Below are positions 54,220 through 63,922 of a DNA stretch of 64,000 nucleotides, in pieces. A program made the translations under genes and the position numbers. The stretch covers positions 46,665-110,664 of the forward strand of contig NZ_ADGQ01000050.1 of the NCBI RefSeq assembly GCF_000147675.1, given 5' to 3'. The DNA comes from Peptostreptococcus stomatis DSM 17678. Lineage in GTDB: Bacteria; Bacillota; Clostridia; Peptostreptococcales; Peptostreptococcaceae. How positions within the stretch are numbered: the stretch's first letter is position 1; each line of letters starts with the position of its first letter. The notes under the pieces are model-generated. The model ran no database searches. It was not told the DNA's origin and worked only from the letters and a program-made list of their open reading frames with translations.

Positions 54220-54903
54220 CTAGTCCTGATTTCCTTCAAGTTTCTCTAGTGTATATCCAATGCCCTTAACCGTTTTTATATAGGGTAGGCCAATTTTTTT
54301 CCTTATATTCTTTATATGTGCATCAACTATCCTGGAATCTCCGTAGTAGTCATAGCCCCATATACTGTCTAATAAGGTTTCCCTGGTAATTACCTGTGGA
54401 TATTTTTCTATTAACTCTTTAAGTATATTGAACTCTTTAAGAGTCAACTCTACGACTGCATCTTTAACCTTTAAGGTGTAGGTATTCAGGTCTAGAGATA
54501 TATCCTCAAAGTTCAATGAAGTATTTTTATTTTCGTTGTGACTCCTCCTTAGTACTGCCTCCAGCCTCTTTAGTAAGAGGTTAAAGGAAAATGGCTTAGT
54601 AATATAGTCATCACAACCAAGTTCAAAGCCCTTTATCTGGTCGGATTCGTCAGACAAGGCAGTAAGGAATATTATGGGAATATTAGAAGTATTTCTAATC
54701 ATCTTACAAGTAGTATGTCCGTCTAAATTAGGCATCTTTATATCTAAGATGATCATATCGTACTTAGATTCTTTAAACTTTTTAATACATTCAACCCCAT
54801 TAGTGGCAGTATCAACCAGGTAGTTCTTAGCCTGCAAAAATTCAGCTGTCAACTCTAGTATTTCCTTATCGTCTTCTACAATTAGAATTCTTTGTCGATT
54901 CAT
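54220..54903 (-). CDS. OmpR/PhoB-type response regulator, orphan
   Basis: 227 residues. Receiver domain with acidic pair Glu10-Asp11/Asp12, phospho-acceptor Asp54 (IILDIKMP), Thr81 and Lys103. The C-terminal winged helix has ELTLKEFNILKELI and VDAHIKNIRKKIG. No histidine kinase gene lies on either side, so its partner is elsewhere in the genome. Ribosome site before ATG 54903 is weak. Confidence 0.9.
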   Translation of the reverse strand: MNRQRILIVEDDKEILELTAEFLQAKNYLVDTATNGVECIKKFKESKYDMIILDIKMPNLDGHTTCKMIRNTSNIPIIFLTALSDESDQIKGFELGCDDYITKPFSFNLLLKRLEAVLRRSHNENKNTSLNFEDISLDLNTYTLKVKDAVVELTLKEFNILKELIEKYPQVITRETLLDSIWGYDYYGDSRIVDAHIKNIRKKIGLPYIKTVKGIGYTLEKLEGNQD

Positions 54904-55111
54904 AATATTATCCCTTCTCTCAAGCTCACTTACAGAAATATTATATCAGATTATCCTGACTCATTCAATTTCCTATATAAATACAGTAAGCCTCTACAAT
55001 CTATAGACAATTATATCAAATTTTATAGCAATATTCAAGAAATAAAGTTCGTTATAATATGAATATTATATATCATATGAGAAATATAGTCTTATATTAT
55101 AAAATAATATA

Positions 55112-55147
55112 TTGGAAATCTAGCTCTTTTATTATATAATAAAAGAG
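55112..55147 (+). promoter_or_regulatory. Promoter with perfect 24-base palindrome over the -10
   Basis: TTGGAA (55112-55117), 17 bases, TATAAT (55135-55140). A perfect 24-base palindrome with arms CTCTTTTATTAT / ATAATAAAAGAG spans 55124-55147 and contains the whole -10. Its position is that of a repressor operator. The rest of the 54904-55173 gap is AT-rich with nothing recognised. Confidence 0.6.
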
Positions 55148-55173
55148 AAAAATAATTCTACAGGAGGTTCAGC

Positions 55174-55470
55174 GTGAAGCATATAGTTTTATTCAAGTTT
55201 GAGAATAAGGATTGCCTAGGAAAGGTGGATAGATTAGTATCAGAAACCTATGAAAAATTAGAAAAGGTTCACAAGGTAATTCAGGGTTATAAGTTTTTCA
55301 TCAACTGCTTACCAGAAAAGGAAAATAATATGGATTTAGTCCTATTTGTAGACCTTGCTCAAGCAGGCGATCTAGGAGGATATATAGACCACCCAGACCA
55401 CCAAGAGGTCCTTGTTAAACTAAAGTCTCTAGGATTAAAAGAAAAGTCTGTTATAGATATTCATGAATAA
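55174..55470 (+). CDS. Dabb-domain (stress-responsive A/B barrel) protein
   Basis: 98 residues: MKHIVLFKFEN, then GYKFFINCLPEKENNMDLVLFVD and YIDHPDHQEVLVKL, the typical pattern of dimeric alpha-beta barrel Dabb proteins. Biochemical role unknown in bacteria of this type. GTG start at 55174, after AGGAGG. Expressed alone. Confidence 0.85.
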   Translation: MKHIVLFKFENKDCLGKVDRLVSETYEKLEKVHKVIQGYKFFINCLPEKENNMDLVLFVDLAQAGDLGGYIDHPDHQEVLVKLKSLGLKEKSVIDIHE

Positions 55471-55525
55471 TAGATCAGGAATTTTATTTATTTTATATTA
55501 AGTCTAATAGACTATTTTTAAAAGT

Positions 55526-55573
55526 AAAAAGGGAAATATAGAGGATTTATCTAACTCTATACTTCCCTTTTTT
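55526..55573. terminator. Bidirectional terminator, Dabb gene / copA
   Basis: AAAAAGGGAA-x-TATAGAG (55526-55543) pairs with CTCTATA-xx-TCCCTTTTT (55555-55572), giving T-runs in both directions. Confidence 0.85.
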
Positions 55574-55602
55574 CGTGTGTATATTTTTAAAAAATCAAGT
55601 GA

Positions 55603-57870
55603 TTAAAATGTCCTAAACTTTCTCAACCTTAGGGCATTAGAAACCACACTGACAGATGATAGACTCATGGCTGCAGCTGCTATCATAGGGTTTAGAAGAG
55701 GTCCTCCAAACAAGTAAATTAGACCGGCTGCAAAAGGTATACCTATAATATTGTAACCAAAAGCCCAACCAAGATTTTCTTTAATATTTCTTATAGTTTC
55801 TTTACTAAGTTTGATTGAATTAGGCACATCCATTAGGCTATTCTTCATTAGGACAATATCTGCGGATTCTATAGCCACATCAGTACCACTGCCAATTGCT
55901 ATGCCAACATCAGCTAGGGCCAAGGCAGGGGCATCATTTATACCGTCACCAACCATGGCAACAAACTCACCCTGGTCTTGTAGGTCTTTAATTACCTGAG
56001 ATTTTTCTGATGGAAGGACATCTGCCCTTACTATATCTATTCCTACCTGCTTGGCTATGGCCAGGGCTGTCTTTTCATTATCACCTGTAATCATGGCAAC
56101 TTTTATTCCCATCTGGTGGAGCTTTTCTACGGCCTTAGCACTGTCCTCCTTAATGGTATCGGCAACTGCTATAATTGCTTTGACATGTCCATCTATAGCC
56201 AATAGCATAGGCGTATTTCCCCTTTCAGCATATTCATCTACCATAGATTTTAGGCTAGACTTGTCATTTATGTCACCATAGCTATCTATTAGCTTGAGAT
56301 TTCCCAGGCTAACCCTTTTTTTATTAATAAGAGCCTCTACCCCCTTGCCAGTTATACTTACAAAGTCTTCAACTGGATATATTTCTACCCCTTTTTCTTT
56401 AGAGTAGTCAACGATGGCATCTGCCAAGGGGTGCTCGGAATTTGATTCTATCGATGCCGCGAATGACATAAGCTGATCTTCATCTAGGGATTTACTTAAA
56501 TTTTTCACACCTGTAACCCTAGGTCTACCCTCGGTAATTGTACCCGTCTTATCAAAGGCCACTGTACTTATCTTGTGGGCAGATTCTAGTGAGTCTCCAC
56601 CCTTAATTAGTATACCATTCTCTGCCCCCTTACCTGTTCCAACCATAATGGCTGTAGGTGTTGCCAAACCAAGTGCACATGGGCAGGCAATTACCAAGAC
56701 AGATATAAATATAGTGAAGGCAAACTGGAAACTTGTTCCTCCGATAAATAACCAGGCAAGACCTGAAACTAGGGCAATTCCTATTACTGTTGGTACAAAG
56801 TAACCTGATATAAGGTCAGCCAGGTTGGCTATAGGAGCCTTCCTATTCTGGGCTTCCTCCACGAGTCTTATAATTTGTGAAAGTGTGGTATCCTTGCCCA
56901 CCTTTTCCACCTTAAATTTAATGTATCCATTTTTATTAACACTGGCTCCTGTAACTGGGTCACCTACTGTTTTTTCAACTGGTATACTCTCTCCTGTCAA
57001 CATTGATTCATCTATGGAAGTAGACCCGAATATAACACTACCGTCTACAGGAATTTTTTGACCTGGTTTTACTATAACTATATCTCCTACCCTTACCTTA
57101 TCAATTTCCACTTCCTTTTCCTGACCATCAACCTCTATAATAGCTATCTTAGCCTGGAGTTCCAACAAGGACTTTATGGCTTCAGACGTTTTTGACTTGC
57201 TCCTGCCTTCTAAATACTTACCCAACATTATCAAAGCTATAATCATGGCACAGGACTCATAGTATAGGGGCAGGTGGTGGCCACTGGCAAGTATATTATC
57301 TGCAAAGCCAGGTTCATAGGCTACCTTAAAAGTAGATATAATACTGTATATAAAGGATGCAGATGTAGATACAGCTACTAGGGAATCCATATTAGGACCC
57401 AGTTGGTATAGGGCCTTAAATCCCTTGATATAGAATTTTTTACCGGCTACCATGACTACAATGGCTAAAATCGCCTGTATAAGGGCATAATTTAATGGAT
57501 TATGATGTGGTGAAATTATGGCTGGTAGACTTATACCTGCCATAGGCCCCATAGATATTGTAAATAGCAAACTAGCAAATACTATGGCGACTAGAAATCT
57601 CTTAAAACTGGTTGTATCATCTTCCCTGTCTATATGGTCCTCTAATTCCATTGTAAAGCCGGCCTTTTCTACTGCAGCCCTCAAATTGTCTACATTACAC
57701 ACTTTTGGATCGTATTCTACACTGGCTTTTTCTGTAGCAATATTGACCACTGCTGAAGATACACCCTCGGTCTTTTTTAGTGATCTTTCTGCAGATTTTG
57801 AGCAAGCTGCACATGACATACCCAAGACTGAAAAATCTATTTTTTCTAATTTAATATCCTTATCTTCCAT
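55603..57870 (-). CDS. copA: Copper-translocating P-type ATPase
   Basis: Exports Cu(I) through the membrane. One N-terminal HMA domain with Cys20-x2-Cys23 (GMSCAACS), eight membrane segments, the ion-site [13 protein letters not shown], the phosphorylation site DKTGTITEG and [10 protein letters not shown]. 755 residues, full length. No separate copper chaperone (copZ) or csoR is adjacent, so the unit appears to be copA alone. AGGAGG precedes ATG 57870. Confidence 0.93.
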   Translation of the reverse strand: MEDKDIKLEKIDFSVLGMSCAACSKSAERSLKKTEGVSSAVVNIATEKASVEYDPKVCNVDNLRAAVEKAGFTMELEDHIDREDDTTSFKRFLVAIVFASLLFTISMGPMAGISLPAIISPHHNPLNYALIQAILAIVVMVAGKKFYIKGFKALYQLGPNMDSLVAVSTSASFIYSIISTFKVAYEPGFADNILASGHHLPLYYESCAMIIALIMLGKYLEGRSKSKTSEAIKSLLELQAKIAIIEVDGQEKEVEIDKVRVGDIVIVKPGQKIPVDGSVIFGSTSIDESMLTGESIPVEKTVGDPVTGASVNKNGYIKFKVEKVGKDTTLSQIIRLVEEAQNRKAPIANLADLISGYFVPTVIGIALVSGLAWLFIGGTSFQFAFTIFISVLVIACPCALGLATPTAIMVGTGKGAENGILIKGGDSLESAHKISTVAFDKTGTITEGRPRVTGVKNLSKSLDEDQLMSFAASIESNSEHPLADAIVDYSKEKGVEIYPVEDFVSITGKGVEALINKKRVSLGNLKLIDSYGDINDKSSLKSMVDEYAERGNTPMLLAIDGHVKAIIAVADTIKEDSAKAVEKLHQMGIKVAMITGDNEKTALAIAKQVGIDIVRADVLPSEKSQVIKDLQDQGEFVAMVGDGINDAPALALADVGIAIGSGTDVAIESADIVLMKNSLMDVPNSIKLSKETIRNIKENLGWAFGYNIIGIPFAAGLIYLFGGPLLNPMIAAAAMSLSSVSVVSNALRLRKFRTF

Positions 57871-57933
57871 GACTTACCTCCTGTATCAATAGATTCATAC
57901 TATGAATCTATAATTATTTTCATCTATAAGCCT

Positions 57934-57963
57934 ATTATACCCCTATGAGGTATATTAAATCAA
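57934..57963 (-). promoter_or_regulatory. copA promoter with operator in the spacer
   Basis: Minus strand TTGATT (57963-57958), 18 bases, TATAAT (57939-57934). The spacer contains the inverted repeat TATACC-N7-GGTATA (57936-57954) with a CCCC/GAGG centre, similar to CsoR-type copper operators (TACCC...GGGTA). Copper control is inference from position and pattern. Confidence 0.6.
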
Positions 57964-58007
57964 GTGGGAAAATATATATGGTATTTTTTTTATATTTGCC
58001 TTATAAT

Positions 58008-58041
58008 AATTGTATGGATACTTGTAGTTATCCATACAATT
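58008..58041 (+). repeat. Perfect 13-base inverted repeat after a -10
   Basis: AATTGTATGGATA (58008-58020) and TATCCATACAATT (58029-58041), eight-base loop. It begins directly after TATAAT (58002-58007) and ends eight bases before the ribosome site of the next gene, so it either is an operator at the transcription start or forms the 5' end hairpin of the mRNA. Confidence 0.6.
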
Positions 58042-58060
58042 ATAGACGAGGGGGTTCTTT

Positions 58061-58261
58061 ATGAGCAAGTCAACTAGAAATTTACTACTATTTGTAGCCC
58101 TATTCTCTGTTTTTTCTTCAGTGAGTGGTTTAATCTACAAGTATATATTGCATGCAGATGTACCCATGTTTCCAATTATAGGAGGCTTGATATGTGGTTT
58201 TGTACTTACTTACCTGGTTACATCATACAACAAGGATGATGACTTTATGCCAAAAAAATAG
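58061..58261 (+). CDS. Small two-span membrane protein
   Basis: 66 residues with two hydrophobic segments (about 7-27 and 36-56) and a short charged C-terminus (YNKDDDFMPKK). AGGGGG lies just before the ATG. It has its own -10, leader hairpin and terminator, which supports a real gene. No family recognised. Confidence 0.7.
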   Translation: MSKSTRNLLLFVALFSVFSSVSGLIYKYILHADVPMFPIIGGLICGFVLTYLVTSYNKDDDFMPKK

Positions 58262-58290
58262 TACCTTTCTCTATATAAGGATATTTTTTA

Positions 58291-58327
58291 CCCTGATCTT
58301 TGCTAAAATGTGAAAATCAGGGCTTTT
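58291..58327 (+). terminator. Terminator after the small membrane protein gene
   Basis: CCCTGAT (58291-58297) pairs with ATCAGGG (58316-58322), followed by CTTTTTG. Confidence 0.75.
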
Positions 58328-58417
58328 TGTTTAGATTTTTCTATACAGTATTCCTATTATTTGGTATAATATAAAAGTTGATTAAAATTTAATATGTATT
58401 ATAAAGGAGCGATTTTA

Positions 58418-60256
58418 GTGAGTATTAAGCATAATATAATTAATATAGCAGTAATAGCCCATGTTGATGCCGGAAAGTCTACCCTAGTAGATGCCTTCCT
58501 AAATCAAAGTGGTGTTTTTAGAGATAATGAGGTCGTAAAAGACTGCGTAATGGACAGTAACGACCTGGAACAGGAAAGGGGTATAACAATCTACTCAAAA
58601 AACTGTTCTATAAGACATGGTGAATACAAGATCAATATAGTTGATACACCTGGCCATAGTGACTTTTCTTCTGAGGTTGAGCGTGTATTAAAGACTGTAG
58701 ATACAGTTATACTACTAGTAGATGCAACTGAGGGACCAATGCCTCAGACAAGGTTCGTACTGCAGAAGTCTTTAGAACAGGGTCTAAGACCTATCCTATT
58801 CATCAATAAGATAGACAAGAAGGACCAGAGAGCTGAAGAGGTTGTTAATGAAGTATTTGACCTATTTGTTGACTTAAATGCAACAGATGAACAGTGTGAC
58901 TTCCCTATTGTATATGGTATAGCCAAGCAGGGTATAGCCCTAAAAGAACTAGAGGATGAGGGTAAGGACTTATCTCCCCTATTTGAAACAATAATTAACC
59001 ATGTAGATGCATATCCAGACTATGATGATGAGCCCCTACAGGTTCAGATTTCTGCCCTAGCCTATGACGATTATATAGGAAGACTGGGAATCGGCCGTGT
59101 ATTTAAGGGCAAGTTAGACTCAACAGAACAGATTTGCATCTGCTCAGAGGGCCATGAGCCTAGAAGGGGTAAAATTTCTAAGCTATCAGTTTACGAGGGA
59201 CTTAAGCAGGTTGAAACTGACCAGGCTATGAGTGGTGAAATGGTAGTGGTTGCTGGTATACCCGATATAGCTATAGGTGAAACTATATGTAGTCAAGATA
59301 ATCCAAAGCCAATGGGTGCCATCTTAATTGAGGAGCCTACCCTATCTATGAACTTCATGGTTAATGATTCACCATTTGTCGGCAGGAGTGGTAAGTTTGT
59401 AACTACAAGGCATATAAAGGACAGGCTTGAAAAGGAACTAGAAGTTAATGTTGGTCTAAAGGTAGAACCTCTTGAAACTACAGATGGTTATAGGGTTAGT
59501 GGTCGTGGTGAGCTTCACCTTTCAATACTTATAGAAAATATGAGAAGAGAGGGCTACGAATTAGGAGTATCAAAGCCACAGGTACTTATGCATAAGGACC
59601 CGGAAGGCAACCTTGTTGAACCTATAGAAAGGGTTACTGTTTCTTGTCCAGAGGCTTACTCGGGCACAGTTATCAACGAATTAAATCTGAGAAAGGGTCT
59701 AATGGAGTCAATGGAAATCCTAGAGGGCGACTATGTAAAGATAGAATTTTTGGTACCTACAAGAGGATTACTTGGTTACAGGAGTGAATTTATAAATGCC
59801 ACTAGGGGTGAAGGTACCCTACTTTCATCATTTGAAAGATTTGATGACTACAAGGGTGAAATACCATCAAGATTAAATGGTGTTTTAGTATCTCAGACTG
59901 CAGGCAAGACTATGGGTTATGCCCTTAATGCCCTATCATCTAGGGGTATCCTATTTGTTGATCCAGCCGTTGACGTATACGAGGGTATGATAATTGGTAT
60001 GAACTCTAGAAAAGAAGACATGGTGGTTAACCCATGTAAGAATAAGAAGATGTCGAATGTCAGGGCATCAGGTTCAGATGATGCCATCAAGTTATCACCA
60101 CCAAAGATATTTACCCTAGAAGAATCTTTGGAATTTATAGAGGATGATGAATTAGTAGAAGTAACACCTGATTCAATCAGGTTAAGAAAGAAGGTCCTAA
60201 ACGAACAAGATAGGATAAAATACAACAGGTCATTACAGAATAAGGTAATTGACTAA
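58418..60256 (+). CDS. typA: Translational GTPase TypA/BipA
   Basis: Ribosome-associated GTPase for assembly and stress growth. G1 reads HVDAGKST (15-22), where most BipA proteins have HVDHGKTT; the other motifs ([13 protein letters not shown]) are standard. C-terminal BipA-specific domain includes LGYRSEF and the basic loop near [13 protein letters not shown] start at 58418 is eight bases from AAGGAG; an upstream ATG at 58394 lacks a site. 612 residues. Confidence 0.94.
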   Translation: MSIKHNIINIAVIAHVDAGKSTLVDAFLNQSGVFRDNEVVKDCVMDSNDLEQERGITIYSKNCSIRHGEYKINIVDTPGHSDFSSEVERVLKTVDTVILLVDATEGPMPQTRFVLQKSLEQGLRPILFINKIDKKDQRAEEVVNEVFDLFVDLNATDEQCDFPIVYGIAKQGIALKELEDEGKDLSPLFETIINHVDAYPDYDDEPLQVQISALAYDDYIGRLGIGRVFKGKLDSTEQICICSEGHEPRRGKISKLSVYEGLKQVETDQAMSGEMVVVAGIPDIAIGETICSQDNPKPMGAILIEEPTLSMNFMVNDSPFVGRSGKFVTTRHIKDRLEKELEVNVGLKVEPLETTDGYRVSGRGELHLSILIENMRREGYELGVSKPQVLMHKDPEGNLVEPIERVTVSCPEAYSGTVINELNLRKGLMESMEILEGDYVKIEFLVPTRGLLGYRSEFINATRGEGTLLSSFERFDDYKGEIPSRLNGVLVSQTAGKTMGYALNALSSRGILFVDPAVDVYEGMIIGMNSRKEDMVVNPCKNKKMSNVRASGSDDAIKLSPPKIFTLEESLEFIEDDELVEVTPDSIRLRKKVLNEQDRIKYNRSLQNKVID

Positions 60257-60280
60257 AAAAATAAAAGAAATAAAAATAAG

Positions 60281-60325
60281 GGTCACTGTATAGGTTTAAA
60301 ATACTCTATTACAGTGACCTTTTCT
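60281..60325. terminator. Terminator after typA, overlapping the next gene's 3' end
   Basis: GGTCACTGTA (60281-60290) pairs perfectly with TACAGTGACC (60310-60319), followed by TTTTCTT. The right arm lies in the last codons of the minus-strand methyltransferase-like gene (stop at 60309). Confidence 0.8.
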
Positions 60326-61013
60326 TATATTTTTGAAAAATCATCAAGTCTCTTCTGTATACTGACTTGATACATATACTTGTAAAACAATCATCGTAAA
60401 TAGGCTTGTCCTCACCCAACCTATATATAGCAAACCTTTCCCTGGGATCATTCTTAGAATCATCAAGGAAGACTTCCTTATACAAATGAAAGTTAGTCCT
60501 ATTTTCCAGGTATTCGATATATTCATAAGATGGGTAATAGAGGATTATATCTACCTCCCTAGGCCTTTCTTCAACTGACCTATAAATATTATTCACTACG
60601 CTTATAAATATACTTAAGGCGAAGGGGTTGAAAAAATAAAACTTATTTTCAAATCCACTCACCTGGTACTTCTCTGCTGGACAATTTACAAAAAATAACC
60701 TCTCCTTGGAAGCTGGGTTTCTTGGCCGGTAGTTTTTCTTATTCGTCAAGGCCATCTTATGGAAGTCCTCACAAATTTCTACACTAGTACAGGCTGAATT
60801 AAAGAGAAAATTTACTAAAAATGCAAATCTTGCCTTACCTGAGCCGAAGTCTACAAAGTGGTCCTCTATACCAGCCTTATATTCATCAAAAAGCTTGATT
60901 AGAGCCTTATATGGTGTTGGCTCATAGCGGTTGTAGATAGTTTTATTGTCCATTCTACTTTCAATCTTGGAGGTATTTATATGTAGTAATTTCTCATAAT
61001 TTTCTTCTTTCAT
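60309..61013 (-). CDS. SAM-dependent methyltransferase-like protein
   Basis: 234 residues with a Rossmann-type motif I (HFVDFGSGKARFAF, about 52-65), an acidic motif II (TSVEICEDF) and FFNPF (about 126-130), which takes the place of motif IV. The N-terminal IYNRYEPTPYKALIKLFDEY is typical of a group of Firmicutes methyltransferases of unknown target. Starts 13 bases after corA, probably in one transcript with it. Confidence 0.75.
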   Translation of the reverse strand: MKEENYEKLLHINTSKIESRMDNKTIYNRYEPTPYKALIKLFDEYKAGIEDHFVDFGSGKARFAFLVNFLFNSACTSVEICEDFHKMALTNKKNYRPRNPASKERLFFVNCPAEKYQVSGFENKFYFFNPFALSIFISVVNNIYRSVEERPREVDIILYYPSYEYIEYLENRTNFHLYKEVFLDDSKNDPRERFAIYRLGEDKPIYDDCFTSICIKSVYRRDLMIFQKYKKRSL

Positions 61014-61026
61014 CTATCTCACCATC

Positions 61027-61962
61027 CTATAGGAGCCTCTTCTTTATTAGGTAGGCAGTAGACAAGAAACATATAAGTATAGTAACCACATTTACAATCA
61101 AAAATCCAAATGGATGGTGAGCAAATGGGATACCACCAACGTTCATACCGAAGAGACCAGAAATAATGGTTGGAACTGCCATTACTATTGTTACTACAGT
61201 TAAGTAGGTCATAACATTGTTCTGGTTGTTGCTTATAATTGCACTAAAGGCATCCATTATCCTACTAAGGATATCACCATACATCTTGGACATTTGTAGG
61301 GCCTGTTTATTCTCTATAATTACATCCTCTAGAAGGTCTTCATCCTCAGCATAGTGCTTTATAACGTTTAGCTTTAGCAACCTGTCTAGAGTAGCTTCAT
61401 TGGCTGTCAGTGATGTTGAAAAGTATACCAGAGACTTTTCCAACTGCAATAATTGTAGGAGTTCCTTATTCTTCATAGAATTATGGATTTCCTGCTCTAT
61501 AAGGTTAGTGGTATTATTAATCCTTCTTAGATATAGCAGGTAGAAGGTTGCATTCCTATATAGGATTTGCAGGATGAACCTAGTTTTCATATAGGTATAG
61601 AAGTCCTTGACATGGCCTACTATAAAGTCATTTATAATTCTCGTCTGCTTAGAGCAGATTGTAATGATACAGTCCTTGGCAAGTATTATACCAATAGGTA
61701 CTGTCATATAGTTAGAAGACTTTGAGTCTGACATATCGAAGGGTATATCAATCAAGATTAGGGTGTAATTATCATCATACTCTATTCTGGAACTCTCTTC
61801 ATTGTCTAGGGCTGCAGCCACAATATCTGTATCTATTTCTAAAAGCTTACTAATATCTTCAATTTCATTGGAGGTTGGCTCAGTAAGATTTATCCAACAA
61901 CTTGCTTCAAATTCATCTAGTCTTTCTAAATTTTCATTAACCGTTTTATAGTATCTTATCAT
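61027..61962 (-). CDS. corA: CorA family divalent metal transporter
   Basis: 311 residues: soluble N-terminal funnel domain, long helix, and two membrane segments at the C-terminus. The pore signature GMN is at 272-274 (GLFGMNVGGIPF). The subfamily with GMNVGGIPF is common in Firmicutes and carries Mg2+, Co2+ or other divalent ions. GGGGTGAG is the ribosome site. Confidence 0.9.
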   Translation of the reverse strand: MIRYYKTVNENLERLDEFEASCWINLTEPTSNEIEDISKLLEIDTDIVAAALDNEESSRIEYDDNYTLILIDIPFDMSDSKSSNYMTVPIGIILAKDCIITICSKQTRIINDFIVGHVKDFYTYMKTRFILQILYRNATFYLLYLRRINNTTNLIEQEIHNSMKNKELLQLLQLEKSLVYFSTSLTANEATLDRLLKLNVIKHYAEDEDLLEDVIIENKQALQMSKMYGDILSRIMDAFSAIISNNQNNVMTYLTVVTIVMAVPTIISGLFGMNVGGIPFAHHPFGFLIVNVVTILICFLSTAYLIKKRLL

Positions 61963-62071
61963 AAGCTCACCCCTTTCTGAATCTTATAGTATTTCTTATG
62001 TAAACTCTAATCTTAATTTATTCCATAATATTAATTTTACCATCAGACTAGCCTAGTTAATCTATACTGGT

Positions 62072-63922
62072 TTAAATATCAATATTTTCAACCTGACCCT
62101 GGTCTACAGCCATCCTAACATCTCCCTGACTAAGTAGGCTGGTTATGTCTTCATCTATATCTATAATATAAAGGGGCTCTACATCTTCCTTTATAACTTC
62201 GTATTCAAGTGGATATATAGAAAAGTCTGTCATCAATAGATGATCATCAATAAAGTCCATATGCCTTATATCATTTAGGAGTTCATTGGAATTCTCATAA
62301 TTAAGGTTGGCCAGGGACTTAAACATATCTATTGACTTCCTGTAGTAAAAGGCTGCCAAGAAGTATTCACACCTCTTATTGCCATTTTCTGCCCCCATTT
62401 TTAGGTATTTTTCCGCCTTATCATATTCAAAACTCCTAAACATCAACTGGGCAAGGTTATACATGGCCTCAGTACAATTAAGCATTATGGCTTTTTCATA
62501 GTACTCAATGGCCTTTTTAGGGTCCTTAAAAAAGTTGTCATACATGACAGCTAAGGTATTTAAGGCATATATATTATTGAGTTCTGCAGGCTCCTCAAGA
62601 TAAGCCTTGGCTTCCTCATAGTTGGTCTGCATAAAATATAGCCTGCCCGCATAGAGTTTGGCTATCTGGTGACCATGGTCAGAAGCTATTTGGTAGTATC
62701 TAAGGGCCTTTTTTTCATTAGCAGTTTTTTCATAGATACTAGCCAGCTTGAAGCAGGATTCTATATCCCCGTGATCAGCTGCCCTTTTATACCAATCTAT
62801 CATATTATCCAAATCATTTAGTTTTTCATATATATTGGCTAATTTAATCTGACAATTTATGTTATCAGGTATCATCTTATAGTAGTTAATAGCTATATCA
62901 TATTCCTTTAGAGTCCTACACAGGTCACCCATATTCTCAGCAGAATTATAGCATCCCTGGGCTATGGCCTGCTTGTAATAAAGGCCAGCCTCCTTGTAGT
63001 TCTTGTCCTCAAAAAGGATACCTGCCAAGTTGTTTTTGGCCTCTTTGACACCATCATCTGCTGCCATCTTATAGTATATCCTGGCATTGTCTGTGTCATT
63101 GTTCCTATTATAAAGGTTGGCTAACCTATACTTTGCCATAGTATGGTTTTGAGCTACTGCTAACTCGTAGTAGTGGATTGCATCAGATGACTTGTCCTTC
63201 CTATCTAGGATAAAGCCCATCCTATACTGGGCATCTGGGTCACCCTCATCTGCTGCAATATTATATGCCTTTTCGGCGTCTGCAAAGTTCTCTGAAAGCT
63301 CACTCAAGACACCAAGGTTTATTGCAGCTTTGAGGTGCTTTTTCTTTAAAAGCTTCCTGTAAAGGTCCATAGACCTGGTAAAATTGCTCCTGTCCATCTC
63401 TATAACTGCCAGATTATAGATAGAATCCTCATCATTAAGGGCTGCCCCCTTCTCGTACATTTCTTCGGCCAAGTCCTTATTGCCCAGCTCTATATTCAAG
63501 AGACCAAGGTTGAAATAAGACTTAGCAAAACCAGCCTCGGCAGTTTCCTTTAAAACTTTCTCAGACATTTCATAATCTTCTAGTATATAGTAAATGACAC
63601 CAATATTGTTTTTAGCTGCAAGAATACCCTTTTCTGCTGCCTTTTCATACCAATAAAGGGATGTATCATAGATTTCATTATTATAGTACATGTTTCCAAG
63701 GTTAAATGCTGCATAATCAACACCATTATTAAAGGCAGACCTGTACCAGTTTTCTGCCTTTTCTATTTCTCCCTGGCTATCATATAGTTGACCTAGAATA
63801 AGTTGGGCTCTTTCATATCCAGACTCTGCTGCTTCTTTAAATTTTTCAACTGCAAGTTCAGACTTGCCAATTTTTTCATAGAAGTTACCTTTTAAATAAT
63901 CCACCTTTGGATTTTGTGACAT
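62072..63922 (-). CDS. Sel1/TPR-repeat protein, 616 residues
   Basis: Made almost entirely of 34-36 residue helical repeats of the Sel1/TPR type, at least 15 in a row (pattern A-x2-LG-x2-Y-x8-A-x2-YY-x-AA, for example AKYRLANLYNRNNDTDNARIYYKMAADDG). No signal peptide or membrane segment: a cytoplasmic scaffold is likely. The last 80 residues are not repeats and are acidic, including YIIDIDEDITSLL. ATG 63922 is eight bases from AAGGGG; the longer GTG frame overlaps. Followed by corA and the methyltransferase-like gene on the same strand after 110 bases. Confidence 0.85.
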   Translation of the reverse strand: MSQNPKVDYLKGNFYEKIGKSELAVEKFKEAAESGYERAQLILGQLYDSQGEIEKAENWYRSAFNNGVDYAAFNLGNMYYNNEIYDTSLYWYEKAAEKGILAAKNNIGVIYYILEDYEMSEKVLKETAEAGFAKSYFNLGLLNIELGNKDLAEEMYEKGAALNDEDSIYNLAVIEMDRSNFTRSMDLYRKLLKKKHLKAAINLGVLSELSENFADAEKAYNIAADEGDPDAQYRMGFILDRKDKSSDAIHYYELAVAQNHTMAKYRLANLYNRNNDTDNARIYYKMAADDGVKEAKNNLAGILFEDKNYKEAGLYYKQAIAQGCYNSAENMGDLCRTLKEYDIAINYYKMIPDNINCQIKLANIYEKLNDLDNMIDWYKRAADHGDIESCFKLASIYEKTANEKKALRYYQIASDHGHQIAKLYAGRLYFMQTNYEEAKAYLEEPAELNNIYALNTLAVMYDNFFKDPKKAIEYYEKAIMLNCTEAMYNLAQLMFRSFEYDKAEKYLKMGAENGNKRCEYFLAAFYYRKSIDMFKSLANLNYENSNELLNDIRHMDFIDDHLLMTDFSIYPLEYEVIKEDVEPLYIIDIDEDITSLLSQGDVRMAVDQGQVENIDI

